From Paenibacillus sp. MAEPY2 (lineage in GTDB: Bacteria > Bacillota > Bacilli > Paenibacillales > Paenibacillaceae), in the NCBI RefSeq assembly GCF_000499205.1, contig NZ_AWUK01000065.1, positions 1-58,390 of the forward strand: a stretch of DNA of 58,390 bases, written 5' to 3'. The position numbers and the translations under genes are program-made. Positions 50,592 to 58,390 of the stretch are shown here, piece by piece. The notes below the pieces were generated by a model. That model had not been told where the DNA came from. It made no database searches and was given only the letters and a program-made list of their open reading frames with translations. Each line of letters begins with the position of its first letter. The first letter of the stretch is position 1.

Positions 50592-50679
50592 CTATAACCA
50601 CCTCAAAGGCCAGCATATCACATTTTATTGCTAGGAACAAAGCGACATAGAAGCAATAAAAAAAATTGAAAACGAAAGC

Positions 50680-50708
50680 TTGACATGTAATGCATTACAT
50701 CATTTACA
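50680..50708 (+). promoter_or_regulatory. LacI operator and promoter of the phospho-glucosidase
   Basis: TTGACA (50680-50685), then ATGTAATGCATTACAT (50685-50700), then TTTACA as -10 (50703-50708). The same arrangement as at 43827. Confidence 0.82.
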
Positions 50709-50754
50709 GTTCAATTGTAAGCAATCCAATACAGCTTTTTAGGAGGTCATCAAC

Positions 50755-52077
50755 ATGAAAAAAGGTCTGAAAGTGGTCACTATTGGTGGAGGTTCCAGTT
50801 ACACCCCAGAATTAGTTGAAGGTTTCATTAAACGTTATCACGAATTACCCATTAAAGAATTATGGCTGGTTGATATCGAGGCAGGTAAAGAAAAACTCGA
50901 AATCGTTGGCGCGATGGCTAAACGAATGGTTAAGGCAGCAGGCATTGATTGCGAGATCCATTTGACACTGGACCGCAGACTGGCGTTGCATGATGCTGAC
51001 TTTGTAACCACTCAACTTCGGGTCGGATTGATGGAAGCACGGATTAAAGACGAAACCATTCCAAATAAGTACGGCCTTATTGGTCAGGAGACGAATGGAG
51101 CAGGAGGCATGTTAAAAGCGTTCCGAACGATTCCTGTCATTCTAAGTATCGTTGAAGACATGAAAGATCTTTGTCCAGATGCATGGCTGATAAACTTCAC
51201 CAATCCCGCAGGTATGGTTACCGAAGCTGTTCTGCGATACGGGCAATGGGAAAAGGTTATTGGTCTATGCAATGTGCCGATCATGGCTGTCAAGAATGAG
51301 GCTGCTGCTCTTGATAAACAAGAAGAAGAACTTTTCTTCAAATTTGCGGGAATCAATCATTTGCATTGGCACAAAATATACAGAAAAGACGGAAAAGAAC
51401 TCACCCGTGAAGCGATTGAAAAAGTATATGGGCCGAATGCCAAACCTGAGAAAATGGTTCAGAACATCAAGAATATGCGTTTCCTGTATGAACAGATCCT
51501 TCAATTGGACATGTTGCCTTGTCCTTACCATCGTTACTACTATATGACTGATGCCATGATCAAAGAGGAGTTAGAAGAGGCTCAAGGAGAAGGAACCCGA
51601 GGCCAAGTTGTAAAGCGACTAGAAGAAAGTCTGTTTGAGTTGTATAAAAATCCGAATTTGGATCATAAACCTGAGGAACTGGAGAAACGGGGCGGTGCTT
51701 ACTACAGTGATGCGGCTTGTGAGATCATCAACTCCATTTACAATAATAAAGGGAAGCAAATGGTTGTGAGCACACGGAACAATGGGGCTATTAACGATCT
51801 GCCAAATGAAAATGCCATTGAAATCACAAGCATCATTACTGCTCATGGTGCAGAGCCTATCCATTTCGGATCCTTCCCGCCGGCCCAAAGAGGATTGCTG
51901 CAAGTCATGAAATCCATGGAAGAACTCACAATTGAAGCAGCGGTAACAGGAGATTATGCTACAGCTCTTCAAGCTTTCACGTCCAACCCACTTGTGCCAA
52001 GCGGGGACACTGCAAAAGCATTACTGGACGAATTGCTTGAAGCACATAAAGAGTTTTTGCCGCAATTCCACAAGTAA
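50755..52077 (+). CDS. Family 4 glycosidase (6-phospho-beta-glucosidase type)
   Basis: A 440-residue NAD- and metal-dependent GH4 enzyme: VVTIGGGSSYTPELVEGF (NAD motif), YGLIGQETNGAGG, LINFTNPAGMVTEAV, GLCNVPIM (CNVP, metal Cys) and GINHLHW. These belong to the CelF/LicH type, which splits phosphorylated beta-glucosides after PTS uptake. TTAGGAGGTCATCAAC precedes the ATG. The PTS gene with the same operator is broken, so substrate import must come from elsewhere. Confidence 0.93.
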   Translation: MKKGLKVVTIGGGSSYTPELVEGFIKRYHELPIKELWLVDIEAGKEKLEIVGAMAKRMVKAAGIDCEIHLTLDRRLALHDADFVTTQLRVGLMEARIKDETIPNKYGLIGQETNGAGGMLKAFRTIPVILSIVEDMKDLCPDAWLINFTNPAGMVTEAVLRYGQWEKVIGLCNVPIMAVKNEAAALDKQEEELFFKFAGINHLHWHKIYRKDGKELTREAIEKVYGPNAKPEKMVQNIKNMRFLYEQILQLDMLPCPYHRYYYMTDAMIKEELEEAQGEGTRGQVVKRLEESLFELYKNPNLDHKPEELEKRGGAYYSDAACEIINSIYNNKGKQMVVSTRNNGAINDLPNENAIEITSIITAHGAEPIHFGSFPPAQRGLLQVMKSMEELTIEAAVTGDYATALQAFTSNPLVPSGDTAKALLDELLEAHKEFLPQFHK

Positions 52078-52120
52078 AAGGGATGTACACAACGAACACG
52101 ATTTGAATTCGTTAAACTAC

Positions 52121-52157
52121 AAAAGACCTCTAGCCAGATACTGGTTTGAGATCTTTT
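52121..52157. terminator. Bidirectional terminator
   Basis: AAAAGACCTC pairs with GAGATCTTTT around an inner AGCCAGATACTGGTTT stem. It separates the convergent glycosidase and ArsR-rhodanese genes. Confidence 0.75.
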
Positions 52158-52178
52158 GTGTTAGAACAAATGGAAGGA

Positions 52179-52850
52179 TTACTGGATTAGAAAATGGCCC
52201 TGCCACTCATTGATGCCTTCGTCCATGCGATAAGCTTTAAAACCTTCTTGTTTCAATTTTTGAACAGCTAGTGCCGAGTATGCGCAAACCGGACCCTGAC
52301 AGTAAGCAATGACTTCAGCATCCTTGGGAAGTTCACGCATCATGGCATCGAGTTTATCCATGGGCATGGAAATGGCTCCAGGGATATGTCCGATTTCAAA
52401 TTCGTCTTTAGACCGAAGATCCACCAACACGATGGATTCATTATTGACTTTCTCCATAACTTCATCCATGGTCAGTGTTTGAATCCCATCAAGATTGTTG
52501 ATAAAGTCATCTTTTAATTTTGAAATGTCAGGAAGTTGTTTCTCACTAATACGCCACAGGGAGGACATAAAGTCGATAATTTCCGGATCTGCAACGGAGT
52601 AAATGACATACGTTCCTTTTTTGGTGAACTTCACAAGCTTTGCATCGAGCAAAATTTGCAGATGACGCGACACGTTAGCCACATTCATACCTGTACACTC
52701 TGCCAATTTCTCCACAGACTTAGAGCTCTGAGCCAATACATTCAATATTTCAAGCCGTTTATCACTCGATAAACTTTTTCCGATTCGTGCAAGCTGTTTA
52801 TATAGTTCTTCCTTTAATAGTTTTGCTGAACCCAGTGTATCTTCCATCAT
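52179..52850 (-). CDS. Second ArsR-rhodanese fusion regulator
   Basis: A 223-residue paralogue of the protein at 47204: ArsR HTH (LSSDKRLEILNVLAQSSKSV, GMNVANVSRHLQILLDAKLV) and rhodanese domain (IVLVDLRSKDEFEIGHIPGA, active loop IAYCQGPVCAYSALAV with two Cys). ATG 52850 follows AGAGG; a TTG two codons earlier abuts the site. Its promoter region (52921-52951) has TTTGAATTGATTCAATTGA-type palindromes, so it probably regulates itself and the adjacent divergent genes. Confidence 0.9.
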   Translation of the reverse strand: MMEDTLGSAKLLKEELYKQLARIGKSLSSDKRLEILNVLAQSSKSVEKLAECTGMNVANVSRHLQILLDAKLVKFTKKGTYVIYSVADPEIIDFMSSLWRISEKQLPDISKLKDDFINNLDGIQTLTMDEVMEKVNNESIVLVDLRSKDEFEIGHIPGAISMPMDKLDAMMRELPKDAEVIAYCQGPVCAYSALAVQKLKQEGFKAYRMDEGINEWQGHFLIQ

Positions 52851-52920
52851 GATCAACCTCTATTCTAAGTCGTTATTTTTCATCTTAAGTTGCTACTTAA
52901 TTTCAATCATTAGCTTTACT

Positions 52921-53044
52921 GTTTGAATTGATTCAATTGATTAATCAAATTGTATCATGTTCTACCGTGTAATCAAGGACCTGCTTTAGATTATTACTTG
53001 ACGAAAGAATCACTCTGAACTATAATTCAATTGATTGATTGAAC
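52921..53044. promoter_or_regulatory. Divergent regulatory region with two ArsR-type operators
   Basis: Site 1 (52921-52951) is a run of TTGAATTGATTCAATTGATT-type palindromes upstream of the minus-strand ArsR-rhodanese gene. Site 2: TTGACG (52998-53003), 17 bases, TATAAT (53021-53026), followed by ATTCAATTGATTGATTGAAC (53025-53044), upstream of the plus-strand monooxygenase-like gene. Confidence 0.82.
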
Positions 53045-53095
53045 ATTTGATTTTCTTGGGCGATCGATACATTAATTCATGGAGGTTTCGAAATT

Positions 53096-53383
53096 ATGGC
53101 AAAGGCATATCTTCAAATCACACTCAAAATTAATGCAACTGAACGTGAGGCAGCTGTAAAGGTTTATACCACGTATAAAGAGCCGTTTCTCTCAGGTATT
53201 GCTGGTGCCGTATCAAAGGAATTGTTAGTTCGTGATGAAGATGTTCAAGTACTGCACGGCTTTAACAGTGAAGATGAAGCTAAAAACTATCTAGAAAGTG
53301 ATCTTTTCACAAATGATGTTGTCGTTGGATTGAAAGATTTACTTCAAGCTGATCCGGAAGTCCGTATCTACACTACGTTCTAG
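53096..53383 (+). CDS. Small monooxygenase-like (dimeric alpha/beta barrel) protein
   Basis: A 95-residue protein (AKAYLQITLKINATEREAAV, KVYTTYKEPFLSGIAGA, EDVQVLHGFNSEDEAKNYLE) with the beta-alpha-beta order of dimeric alpha/beta barrel proteins such as antibiotic-biosynthesis monooxygenases. CATGGAGGTTTCGAAATT precedes the ATG. It lies directly after an ArsR-type operator and before OsmC, so it is probably part of the stress regulon. Substrate unknown. Confidence 0.65.
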   Translation: MAKAYLQITLKINATEREAAVKVYTTYKEPFLSGIAGAVSKELLVRDEDVQVLHGFNSEDEAKNYLESDLFTNDVVVGLKDLLQADPEVRIYTTF

Positions 53384-53541
53384 TGTAGAAGATATGTACT
53401 GCTCTCAAGGAGACAACGCTAATACTACAAAGTTCTCTTCATAAACCGACATTGCCAGTTCCGCTATGTCGGTTTTATTTTTTAACGTCACAGCAAATGC
53501 ATTAATGAAGGAATTTCATTCCTATTAGAAGAGAGGTCAAT

Positions 53542-53985
53542 ATGGCAAATGAAAAAATCACATTGAACACTGTTTGGGTTGGTAATGCAAAAGGAAACGG
53601 GACGATTAAAAGTGATAATCTCCAAACTCAAATTGCAATTCCCAGTTCAAAAGGAGGGAGTGGGCAAGGCGTAGAACCTAAGCAACTTCTGATGTCTTCA
53701 GCAGCATCTTGCTATCTTATGACATTGGTATTCATGTTGGATCAAAGTCGAATTTCGGTAGAAGAATTGTCTATGGAAACAGAAGGAACTGCGACTTCAG
53801 ATGGGCAAATAAGCATCATTCATCGTCCGCATATTATCTTGAAGAAATCTGAATCCACGAGTCAAGACAAAACCATGGCGGAATCACTACTTCATAAAGC
53901 AGAAGAAAACTGTCACATTGGTCAGCTTCTAATGAAAGCAGATGTTCAGATTACATTGGAAGGCAACGTATCCCTAGAAGTCTAG
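53542..53985 (+). CDS. OsmC/Ohr-family peroxidase-type protein
   Basis: A 147-residue protein with the two OsmC cysteines: LLMSSAASCYLMTLVFML and AEENCHIGQLLMKA, which reduce organic peroxides or persulfides. PSSKGGSGQGVEPKQLL precedes the first Cys, as in the family. AGAAGAGAGGTCAAT precedes the ATG. Its position behind the ArsR-rhodanese sites fits a role in thiol or peroxide stress. Confidence 0.92.
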   Translation: MANEKITLNTVWVGNAKGNGTIKSDNLQTQIAIPSSKGGSGQGVEPKQLLMSSAASCYLMTLVFMLDQSRISVEELSMETEGTATSDGQISIIHRPHIILKKSESTSQDKTMAESLLHKAEENCHIGQLLMKADVQITLEGNVSLEV

Positions 53986-53990
53986 GGTAG

Positions 53991-54034
53991 AATCAACGGA
54001 GCTGTCTGATTTCTCTGAGACGGCTCCGTTGATT
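53991..54034 (+). terminator. Intrinsic terminator-like stem
   Basis: AATCAACGGAGC pairs with GCTCCGTTGATT, with an inner GTCT/AGAC pairing. A T tract is lacking (CTATGAATC follows), so termination may be weak. Confidence 0.65.
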
Positions 54035-54101
54035 CTATGAATCTTTTTGCAGCATTTTGAGTAATACAAGAAGTAGCTCATTGAAGTGAAGGAGAATATT
54101 A

Positions 54102-55397
54102 ATGGTAGAAACAGCCTTTGAAAAAAATCAAACCTCTTTACAGGTTCCACCATCAATTATGGAGTATGTAGAGTCTTCTGAGAAGCAACGCCAGTTACAT
54201 TCTAGAACGATGAAAGTGGTTATTGCTTCTCAAATCTGTGGTGGAGCTGGCTTAGCAGCAGGGATCACCGTAGGTGCGTTAATTGCGCAAGACATGTTAG
54301 GCACGGATAGTTTTGCCGGTGTTCCTACGGGCCTTTTCACATTAGGTTCTGCTGGTGCAGCGCTTATGGTAGGAAGACTTTCTCAACGATTGGGGAGGCG
54401 GACTGGACTTGCCACAGGATTCTTGGCAGGAGGTATCGGAGCTATTGGTGTTGTCCTTGCGGCATTGTTCAATAGCATTCCTTTGCTCTTTATTTCGATG
54501 TTAGTCTATGGGGCAGGTACCGCTACTAATCTGCAAGCACGTTATGCAGGCACAGATCTTGCTTTGCCAGCGCAGCGCGCGAAAACCATTAGTATGGCCA
54601 TGGTATTCACCACATTTGGTGCGGTTGCTGGCCCCAATCTTGTGAATGTGACTGGTAAATTTGCAACTTCGCTTGGTGCTCCTGCGTTAACGGGACCTTT
54701 CATGCTTGCTGCTGTGGCCTACACTTTGGCTGGCCTTATTCTCCTCATTTTCTTGAGACCGGATCCTTTTATTGTAGCTAAAGCTATTGCTGAGGTAGAA
54801 CTCCAAGGAAAAACTGGAGAAAAGAATCATGTAACAGAAGTTAAAATCAATAAAAAAGGCATTATCATCGGAGCATCCGTTATGGTGTTAACACAAATTG
54901 TGATGATCGCCATTATGACAATGACTCCTGTTCATATGCAGCACCATGGACATGATTTAAGTAAAGTAGGACTCGTTATCGGGATCCATGTGGCTTCGAT
55001 GTATTTACCATCTGTAATCACAGGAGTCCTAGTTGACCGGTTTGGCTATATTAGAATGGCTTATGCCTCAGGTTTTACTTTACTGTTGTCAGGTCTGTTG
55101 GCTGCTTTTGCACCTGGTGATTCCATGGCATTACTCACTCTTGCTTTAGCTCTTCTGGGCTTAGGCTGGAACTTTGGATTGATTAGCGGGACTGCCGCAA
55201 TTGTCGATGCAGCTCCGTCCAATGTCCGTGCGAAGACTCAAGGAACCGTCGATGTTTTGATTGCATTATCAGGAGCATCTGGTGGAGCACTATCAGGTAT
55301 GGTCGTGGCACACTCGAGTTTTACCATCCTTTCTCTGATTGGCGCCTTTTTGTCACTGCTACTCATTCCTGTCGTTGTTTGGTTCCGGAATAAATAA
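54102..55397 (+). CDS. MFS transporter
   Basis: A 431-residue membrane protein with about 12 hydrophobic helices and the MFS loop signature GRLSQRLGRRTG after helix 2. A 35-residue hydrophilic N-terminal tail precedes the first helix. There is a long central loop (KAIAEVELQGKTGEKNHVTE) at about residue 230. It is probably an efflux pump for an organic substrate made or detoxified by the neighbouring enzymes. GAAGGAGAATATTA precedes the ATG. A long-stem terminator follows. Confidence 0.9.
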   Translation: MVETAFEKNQTSLQVPPSIMEYVESSEKQRQLHSRTMKVVIASQICGGAGLAAGITVGALIAQDMLGTDSFAGVPTGLFTLGSAGAALMVGRLSQRLGRRTGLATGFLAGGIGAIGVVLAALFNSIPLLFISMLVYGAGTATNLQARYAGTDLALPAQRAKTISMAMVFTTFGAVAGPNLVNVTGKFATSLGAPALTGPFMLAAVAYTLAGLILLIFLRPDPFIVAKAIAEVELQGKTGEKNHVTEVKINKKGIIIGASVMVLTQIVMIAIMTMTPVHMQHHGHDLSKVGLVIGIHVASMYLPSVITGVLVDRFGYIRMAYASGFTLLLSGLLAAFAPGDSMALLTLALALLGLGWNFGLISGTAAIVDAAPSNVRAKTQGTVDVLIALSGASGGALSGMVVAHSSFTILSLIGAFLSLLLIPVVVWFRNK

Positions 55398-55421
55398 ACA
55401 ATCAAATTCATTTACAATCAA

Positions 55422-55475
55422 AAACCGTTTTTCTAGTTTATTGTGTGCAACAATAAATTAGAAGAACGGTTTCTT
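55422..55475 (+). terminator. Long-stem terminator
   Basis: AAACCGTTTTTCTAGTTTATTG pairs imperfectly with CAATAAATTAGAAGAACGGTTT, followed by CTTGC. It ends the MFS transcript and marks the left side of the Tn7-like genes. Confidence 0.7.
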
Positions 55476-55695
55476 GCAAATAAAGAGTTTAGACGTTTGA
55501 TAAATAGAACAAATTACGTATAGCTCAAGTTCTGTGTAATTTCACTGATGAAGTAACAGCAGTGAGATTTGTATGTATTGATGAAAGAAGTTGAGAAATC
55601 AAATGATTATCTCATTATTTTTTTATGCGAAAACAATGCTAAATTCATTTATAGTTCGACAAAACAAGTGTTTTTTAGACAAAGGAATACAGTAT

Positions 55696-56412
55696 ATGAG
55701 GTTGAATATAAAATATTGTGGCAAAAATACATTTTTTGGGAGGATTTTGCACTTGTATTCACCAATCAAGAAGGTAAAAAATGAAATGGGTAGGAATAGA
55801 TTTTTTGTATTTAGTAGAAGGTTAAATAGAGAGGTTAGACTATACAATTCACTTCAATATGATCATTGGGTTCTGACAGAATCGGATATTTCAGTAATGA
55901 GTTACTGTGAAAGACCGTTGAAAATAAATATACCTATTGCAGGTAAAGTTGTCGAAACAGTTTTTGATATGTGGATTAAATCAGAAAGTGAAGAAAAGTT
56001 TGTGTTTATACGTTACTCCTATGAAATTGATCCGGATAACAAACGTTCAAGCGAACAAGCGATTGAGGAAATGTATGCACAAAAAATATGGTGCGCAGAG
56101 AATAATAAGACACATTGTGTCCTGACCGAAGAAAATATACGATACAATCCCACTATTATTGCAAATAAAAAAACGTTGATTCCTTTTTTTACTCCACTTT
56201 CTGATATAAAACCAGAAGTGTATGAGCTGATTTATAGATCAGCTTTAAATGGTCCTATGACAGTCCGTGATTTAGAAAAATCCATTCAATCTAAAAATCA
56301 TCCTGTCATAATTCGGAATTCTATATTCGCACTAATCCTTCATGGGATACTTACTTTTAATCAAGATCAAGACTTACTTTGTGGATTGACGGAGGTAAAG
56401 TTGAATGTCTAG
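55696..56412 (+). CDS. tnsA: Tn7-like TnsA endonuclease
   Basis: A 238-residue protein in the tnsA position, ending 8 bases inside tnsB. The TnsA core reads REVRLYNSLQYDHWVLTESD, CERPLKINIPIAGKVVETVF, DMWIKSESEEKFVFIR; the Glu and Asp of the restriction-like active site are visible but the Lys position is unclear (IRYSYE). ATG 55696 follows AAAGGAATACAGTAT; an ATG 35 codons upstream is in frame but has no site. TnsA cuts the 5' ends during cut-and-paste transposition. Confidence 0.72.
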   Translation: MRLNIKYCGKNTFFGRILHLYSPIKKVKNEMGRNRFFVFSRRLNREVRLYNSLQYDHWVLTESDISVMSYCERPLKINIPIAGKVVETVFDMWIKSESEEKFVFIRYSYEIDPDNKRSSEQAIEEMYAQKIWCAENNKTHCVLTEENIRYNPTIIANKKTLIPFFTPLSDIKPEVYELIYRSALNGPMTVRDLEKSIQSKNHPVIIRNSIFALILHGILTFNQDQDLLCGLTEVKLNV

Positions 56413-57946
56413 AAGACGTATCTTAGATAATATAAATATTGATCCGAAACATAAAGACCTCTCAAATTGGCCAATTGTTAATATCATGCAACTTCAACCT
56501 GAAGATAGAGAGATATTCAAAAAACGAGAAGCTGCAGTGAAGCTATATATGCTTCATGAAGAAGTAACATTAGAAATAATAACTGAACAAACAGGCGTAA
56601 GTAAAAAGGAATTAATCATATTTATAAAAAAATGTTTAGAATTCGATCCAATAACTGAAGCAATCTGGGGATTTAGAGCATTAATCCCTCATAAGAGAAC
56701 CAAAAAGTATGATAGAAGTGCAACCACAACCTTTTTACCACAACAGCAAAGGCCAAGATTCAGTGGAGCCTTCAATCAACTCCTTGAACAATATCCAGAA
56801 ATTAGAGAGAAGATCACTTCAGCATATTTAAGACGAAAAGGAAAAAATTCTACGATGCCCACAATCTCAACTGATGGGATCCATAGATTATTCCTAAGTT
56901 TGTGCAAAAAGAATGGTATAGGAATACATGACTATCCGTTTAATACAAATGATAAAGGATATCGATCATTATATCGTTTCTTTAAAAAAATTGAGAATAA
57001 TCATTTTTCAGAAGGTGCAAAGCGTTACGGAAAAGAAGCAGCCAGGCAATCACGGATGGGAACAATGCTAAAACATGAATTGATATTACAAAAGCCTTTT
57101 CAACGCGTTCAGTTTGATGGGCATAAGATTGATGCGATGTTTACTATCACATTTAAAACCCCTGAAGGAGACTTATTTACAGAAGTTGTGGAGCGGGTAT
57201 GGCTTCTTGTAATAGTTGATGTAGCAACTCGAGCAATATTAGGTCATCACCTCTGTGTAAATAAAGAATATAACAAAGACGATGTTTTGCATTGTATTCG
57301 CAACACAGTAACCCCTTATGAAAAACGAAAATTTTCGATACCTGGTATTGATTATGATCCTAAAGGTGGTATACCTTCGGCTGAAATTCCAGAAACGGCA
57401 TGGGCTCTGTGGGATGAATTCAGCTATGACAATGGTAAAGCAAATTTATCAAATATCGTAACCGATCGTCTTTATGAAGTAGTTCGTTGTACTATAAATC
57501 CTGGTCCGGTTGACGCTCCAGAAGTAAGAGGCATTATTGAACGGTTATTTCGTTCCCTTGAAGTGCTTGGATACCATAAATTAGTGAGTACTACTGGAAG
57601 CAATCCTTCTGATCCTCTTCGTAAAAATCCAGAACAACAAGCAAAAAAGTTTGATATTTCTTTATCGGATCTAGAGGAGCTTACACATATTCTAGTATCT
57701 GATTATAATGGTATTCCACATAGTGGAATTAGAAACTTTTCTCCTCTTCAATTAATGAAACAACGAATTGAAAGAGGGATGGAACCAAGAGTTCTTGAAC
57801 CAGACAAAAGAAAAGATGCTATTTTTTTTATGATTCAAACTAAAAGAAGAGTGAGTGGAAACATAGAAAAAGGAAAACGTCCGTTCATCAACTACGAGGG
57901 GGTACGATATCAAAGTGATATCCTTGAGAGCATCCAGACGTTGTAG
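56405..57946 (+). CDS. tnsB: Tn7-like TnsB transposase, C-terminus truncated
   Basis: A 513-residue DDE transposase of the TnsB/Mu type. An N-terminal HTH (VTLEIITEQTGVSKKELIIF) is followed by the rve core: QFDGHK (Asp238), SYDNGKA (Asp342), GIIERLF (Glu379). The family is usually longer (about 600-700 residues). Here the last clear family-like segment is NYEGVRYQSDI, after which ESIQTL and a stop come from the adjacent MFS sequence. GGAGGTAAAGTTGA precedes the ATG. The missing end normally contacts TnsC, and no tnsC follows. Confidence 0.82.
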   Translation: MSRRRILDNINIDPKHKDLSNWPIVNIMQLQPEDREIFKKREAAVKLYMLHEEVTLEIITEQTGVSKKELIIFIKKCLEFDPITEAIWGFRALIPHKRTKKYDRSATTTFLPQQQRPRFSGAFNQLLEQYPEIREKITSAYLRRKGKNSTMPTISTDGIHRLFLSLCKKNGIGIHDYPFNTNDKGYRSLYRFFKKIENNHFSEGAKRYGKEAARQSRMGTMLKHELILQKPFQRVQFDGHKIDAMFTITFKTPEGDLFTEVVERVWLLVIVDVATRAILGHHLCVNKEYNKDDVLHCIRNTVTPYEKRKFSIPGIDYDPKGGIPSAEIPETAWALWDEFSYDNGKANLSNIVTDRLYEVVRCTINPGPVDAPEVRGIIERLFRSLEVLGYHKLVSTTGSNPSDPLRKNPEQQAKKFDISLSDLEELTHILVSDYNGIPHSGIRNFSPLQLMKQRIERGMEPRVLEPDKRKDAIFFMIQTKRRVSGNIEKGKRPFINYEGVRYQSDILESIQTL

Positions 57947-58197
57947 CTCCCGATAAAGAGTAGCGTTGATGCGATGGAAATCCATATACTGGCGCGAAGC
58001 ACCCGCTTCAATCCCCAATAACTCCCTCTTGCTCCCACGATAAGTAAGGTCGGTAACACGAACACGGCATATAAAGCAAACAATACAGTGATTTCTAAAC
58101 TGCTCATATGAAAATTCTTCGCGTATAACGGGAACAGTGAAGACATAAACGTAGCTGCGCAGGTCATCACAAGAAAAACCCAAAGCATTCTTTTCAT
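57910..58197 (-). pseudogene. MFS transporter, 5' fragment
   Basis: A 95-codon frame starting KRMLWVFLVMTCAATFMSSL with an AATAGGAGAATTTTG site. It encodes about two and a half MFS helices (LFPLYAKNF, VLFALYAVFVLPTLLIVG, IASTLLFIGSYNVWML). After WML it runs into tnsB sequence and stops (SRISL). The rest of the transporter is absent, so it was cut by the rearrangement that also truncated tnsB. Confidence 0.8.
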
Positions 58198-58262
58198 CAA
58201 AATTCTCCTATTCAAATTTAAGATTACCTATTACGTATTGCTTGACCGATTCACGGAGCACA

Positions 58263-58390
58263 CTATGGCAGATGTACGTACCATCCTTGCGGAGAAAGAT
58301 TAGGCTGCGTCGGCTCCGTTGATAGACTCCATTCTTCCTCTGACCCTAAAAACCAATAGTCTTTATCGCCGTAAGCGTCAAGCTGTACCC
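58263..58390 (-). CDS. C-terminal end of an unknown gene (partial)
   Basis: A minus-strand frame runs in from the window edge (VQLDAYGDKDYWFLGSEEEW, then SLSTEPTQPNLSPQGWYVHL) and stops at 58263-58265. It lies about 65 bases before the MFS fragment in the same direction. Composition looks coding, but no family can be assigned from 42 residues. Confidence 0.5.
   Translation of the reverse strand, partial: VQLDAYGDKDYWFLGSEEEWSLSTEPTQPNLSPQGWYVHLP

Noticed and set aside
53991..58330. CGGCTCCGTTGAT occurs both in the stem after the OsmC gene and near 58312
   Set aside because: Thirteen shared bases without extension are compatible with chance, and the second copy lies inside a coding frame or just beside it; no duplicated boundary was seen.

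Overview
The window looks like a large, mosaic plasmid (or plasmid-derived element) of a spore-forming Gram-positive bacterium, most likely Paenibacillaceae/Bacillales. The reasons are strong AGGAGG-type ribosome binding sites with frequent TTG/GTG starts, many intrinsic terminators, low-to-medium G+C, a Spo0E-like protein, a BshA (bacillithiol) relic, a Rep_3 initiator with an iteron origin, and plasmid-borne DnaN, SSB, Toprim, helicase and ligase genes. No rRNA, tRNA or CRISPR array was seen. All functions come from reading motifs by eye.

Region 1 (0-7.3 kb): small secreted and lipoprotein genes, an amidase, an LPD1-domain polyvalent protein, a Spo0E-like protein, a striking array of palindromes (about 4518-4803) phased mostly at 22 bp, an XRE regulator with its own palindromic operator, small membrane proteins, and on the minus strand an HTH protein ending in a DnaA N-terminal-like domain. 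Region 2 (7.3-20.9 kb): a block of small-RNA/terminator structures, then a DNA-metabolism module: DUF3854/Toprim protein, SSB, a deoxyribosyltransferase-Nudix fusion, sliding clamp, DUF6094 methyltransferase, a large SF2 helicase, a SEC-C protein and a phospholipase D-like lipoprotein. Region 3 (20.9-23.5 kb): the probable origin (at least a dozen iterons in both orientations, a consensus DnaA box) and its Rep_3 initiator, followed by an IS200/IS605 remnant.

Region 4 (23.5-37.4 kb): a run of mostly unknown small plus-strand genes with a P-loop ATPase behind a large palindromic operator, a PadR-like regulator, a possible Rad52-like protein, a DinG-like helicase, a YdjM-like membrane protein and a PD-(D/E)XK-like protein. 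Several genes are broken (30583-30965, 35976-36365). Region 5 (37.4-43.8 kb): a secreted protein, a possible ART-like protein, an ATP-dependent DNA ligase, an SRAP protein, a decayed second ligase, a lipoprotein, a phosphodiester glycosidase, and a relic-rich stretch with short repeats.

Region 6 (43.8-55.5 kb): metabolic and stress cargo under two visible regulatory circuits. A LacI regulator and one 16-bp palindrome (two identical copies) link a damaged PTS EIIB/EIIA gene and a family 4 phospho-glycosidase. Two ArsR-rhodanese fusion regulators and a TTCAAT...ATTGAA palindrome link an alcohol dehydrogenase, a truncated BshA-like gene, thioredoxin, rhodanese, a flavin amine oxidase, a small monooxygenase-like protein, OsmC and an MFS transporter; this suggests a thiol/reactive-sulfur or electrophile response. 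Region 7 (55.5-58.4 kb): Tn7-like tnsA and tnsB, with tnsB cut short at a junction with a broken MFS gene, and the end of an unknown gene running off the window.
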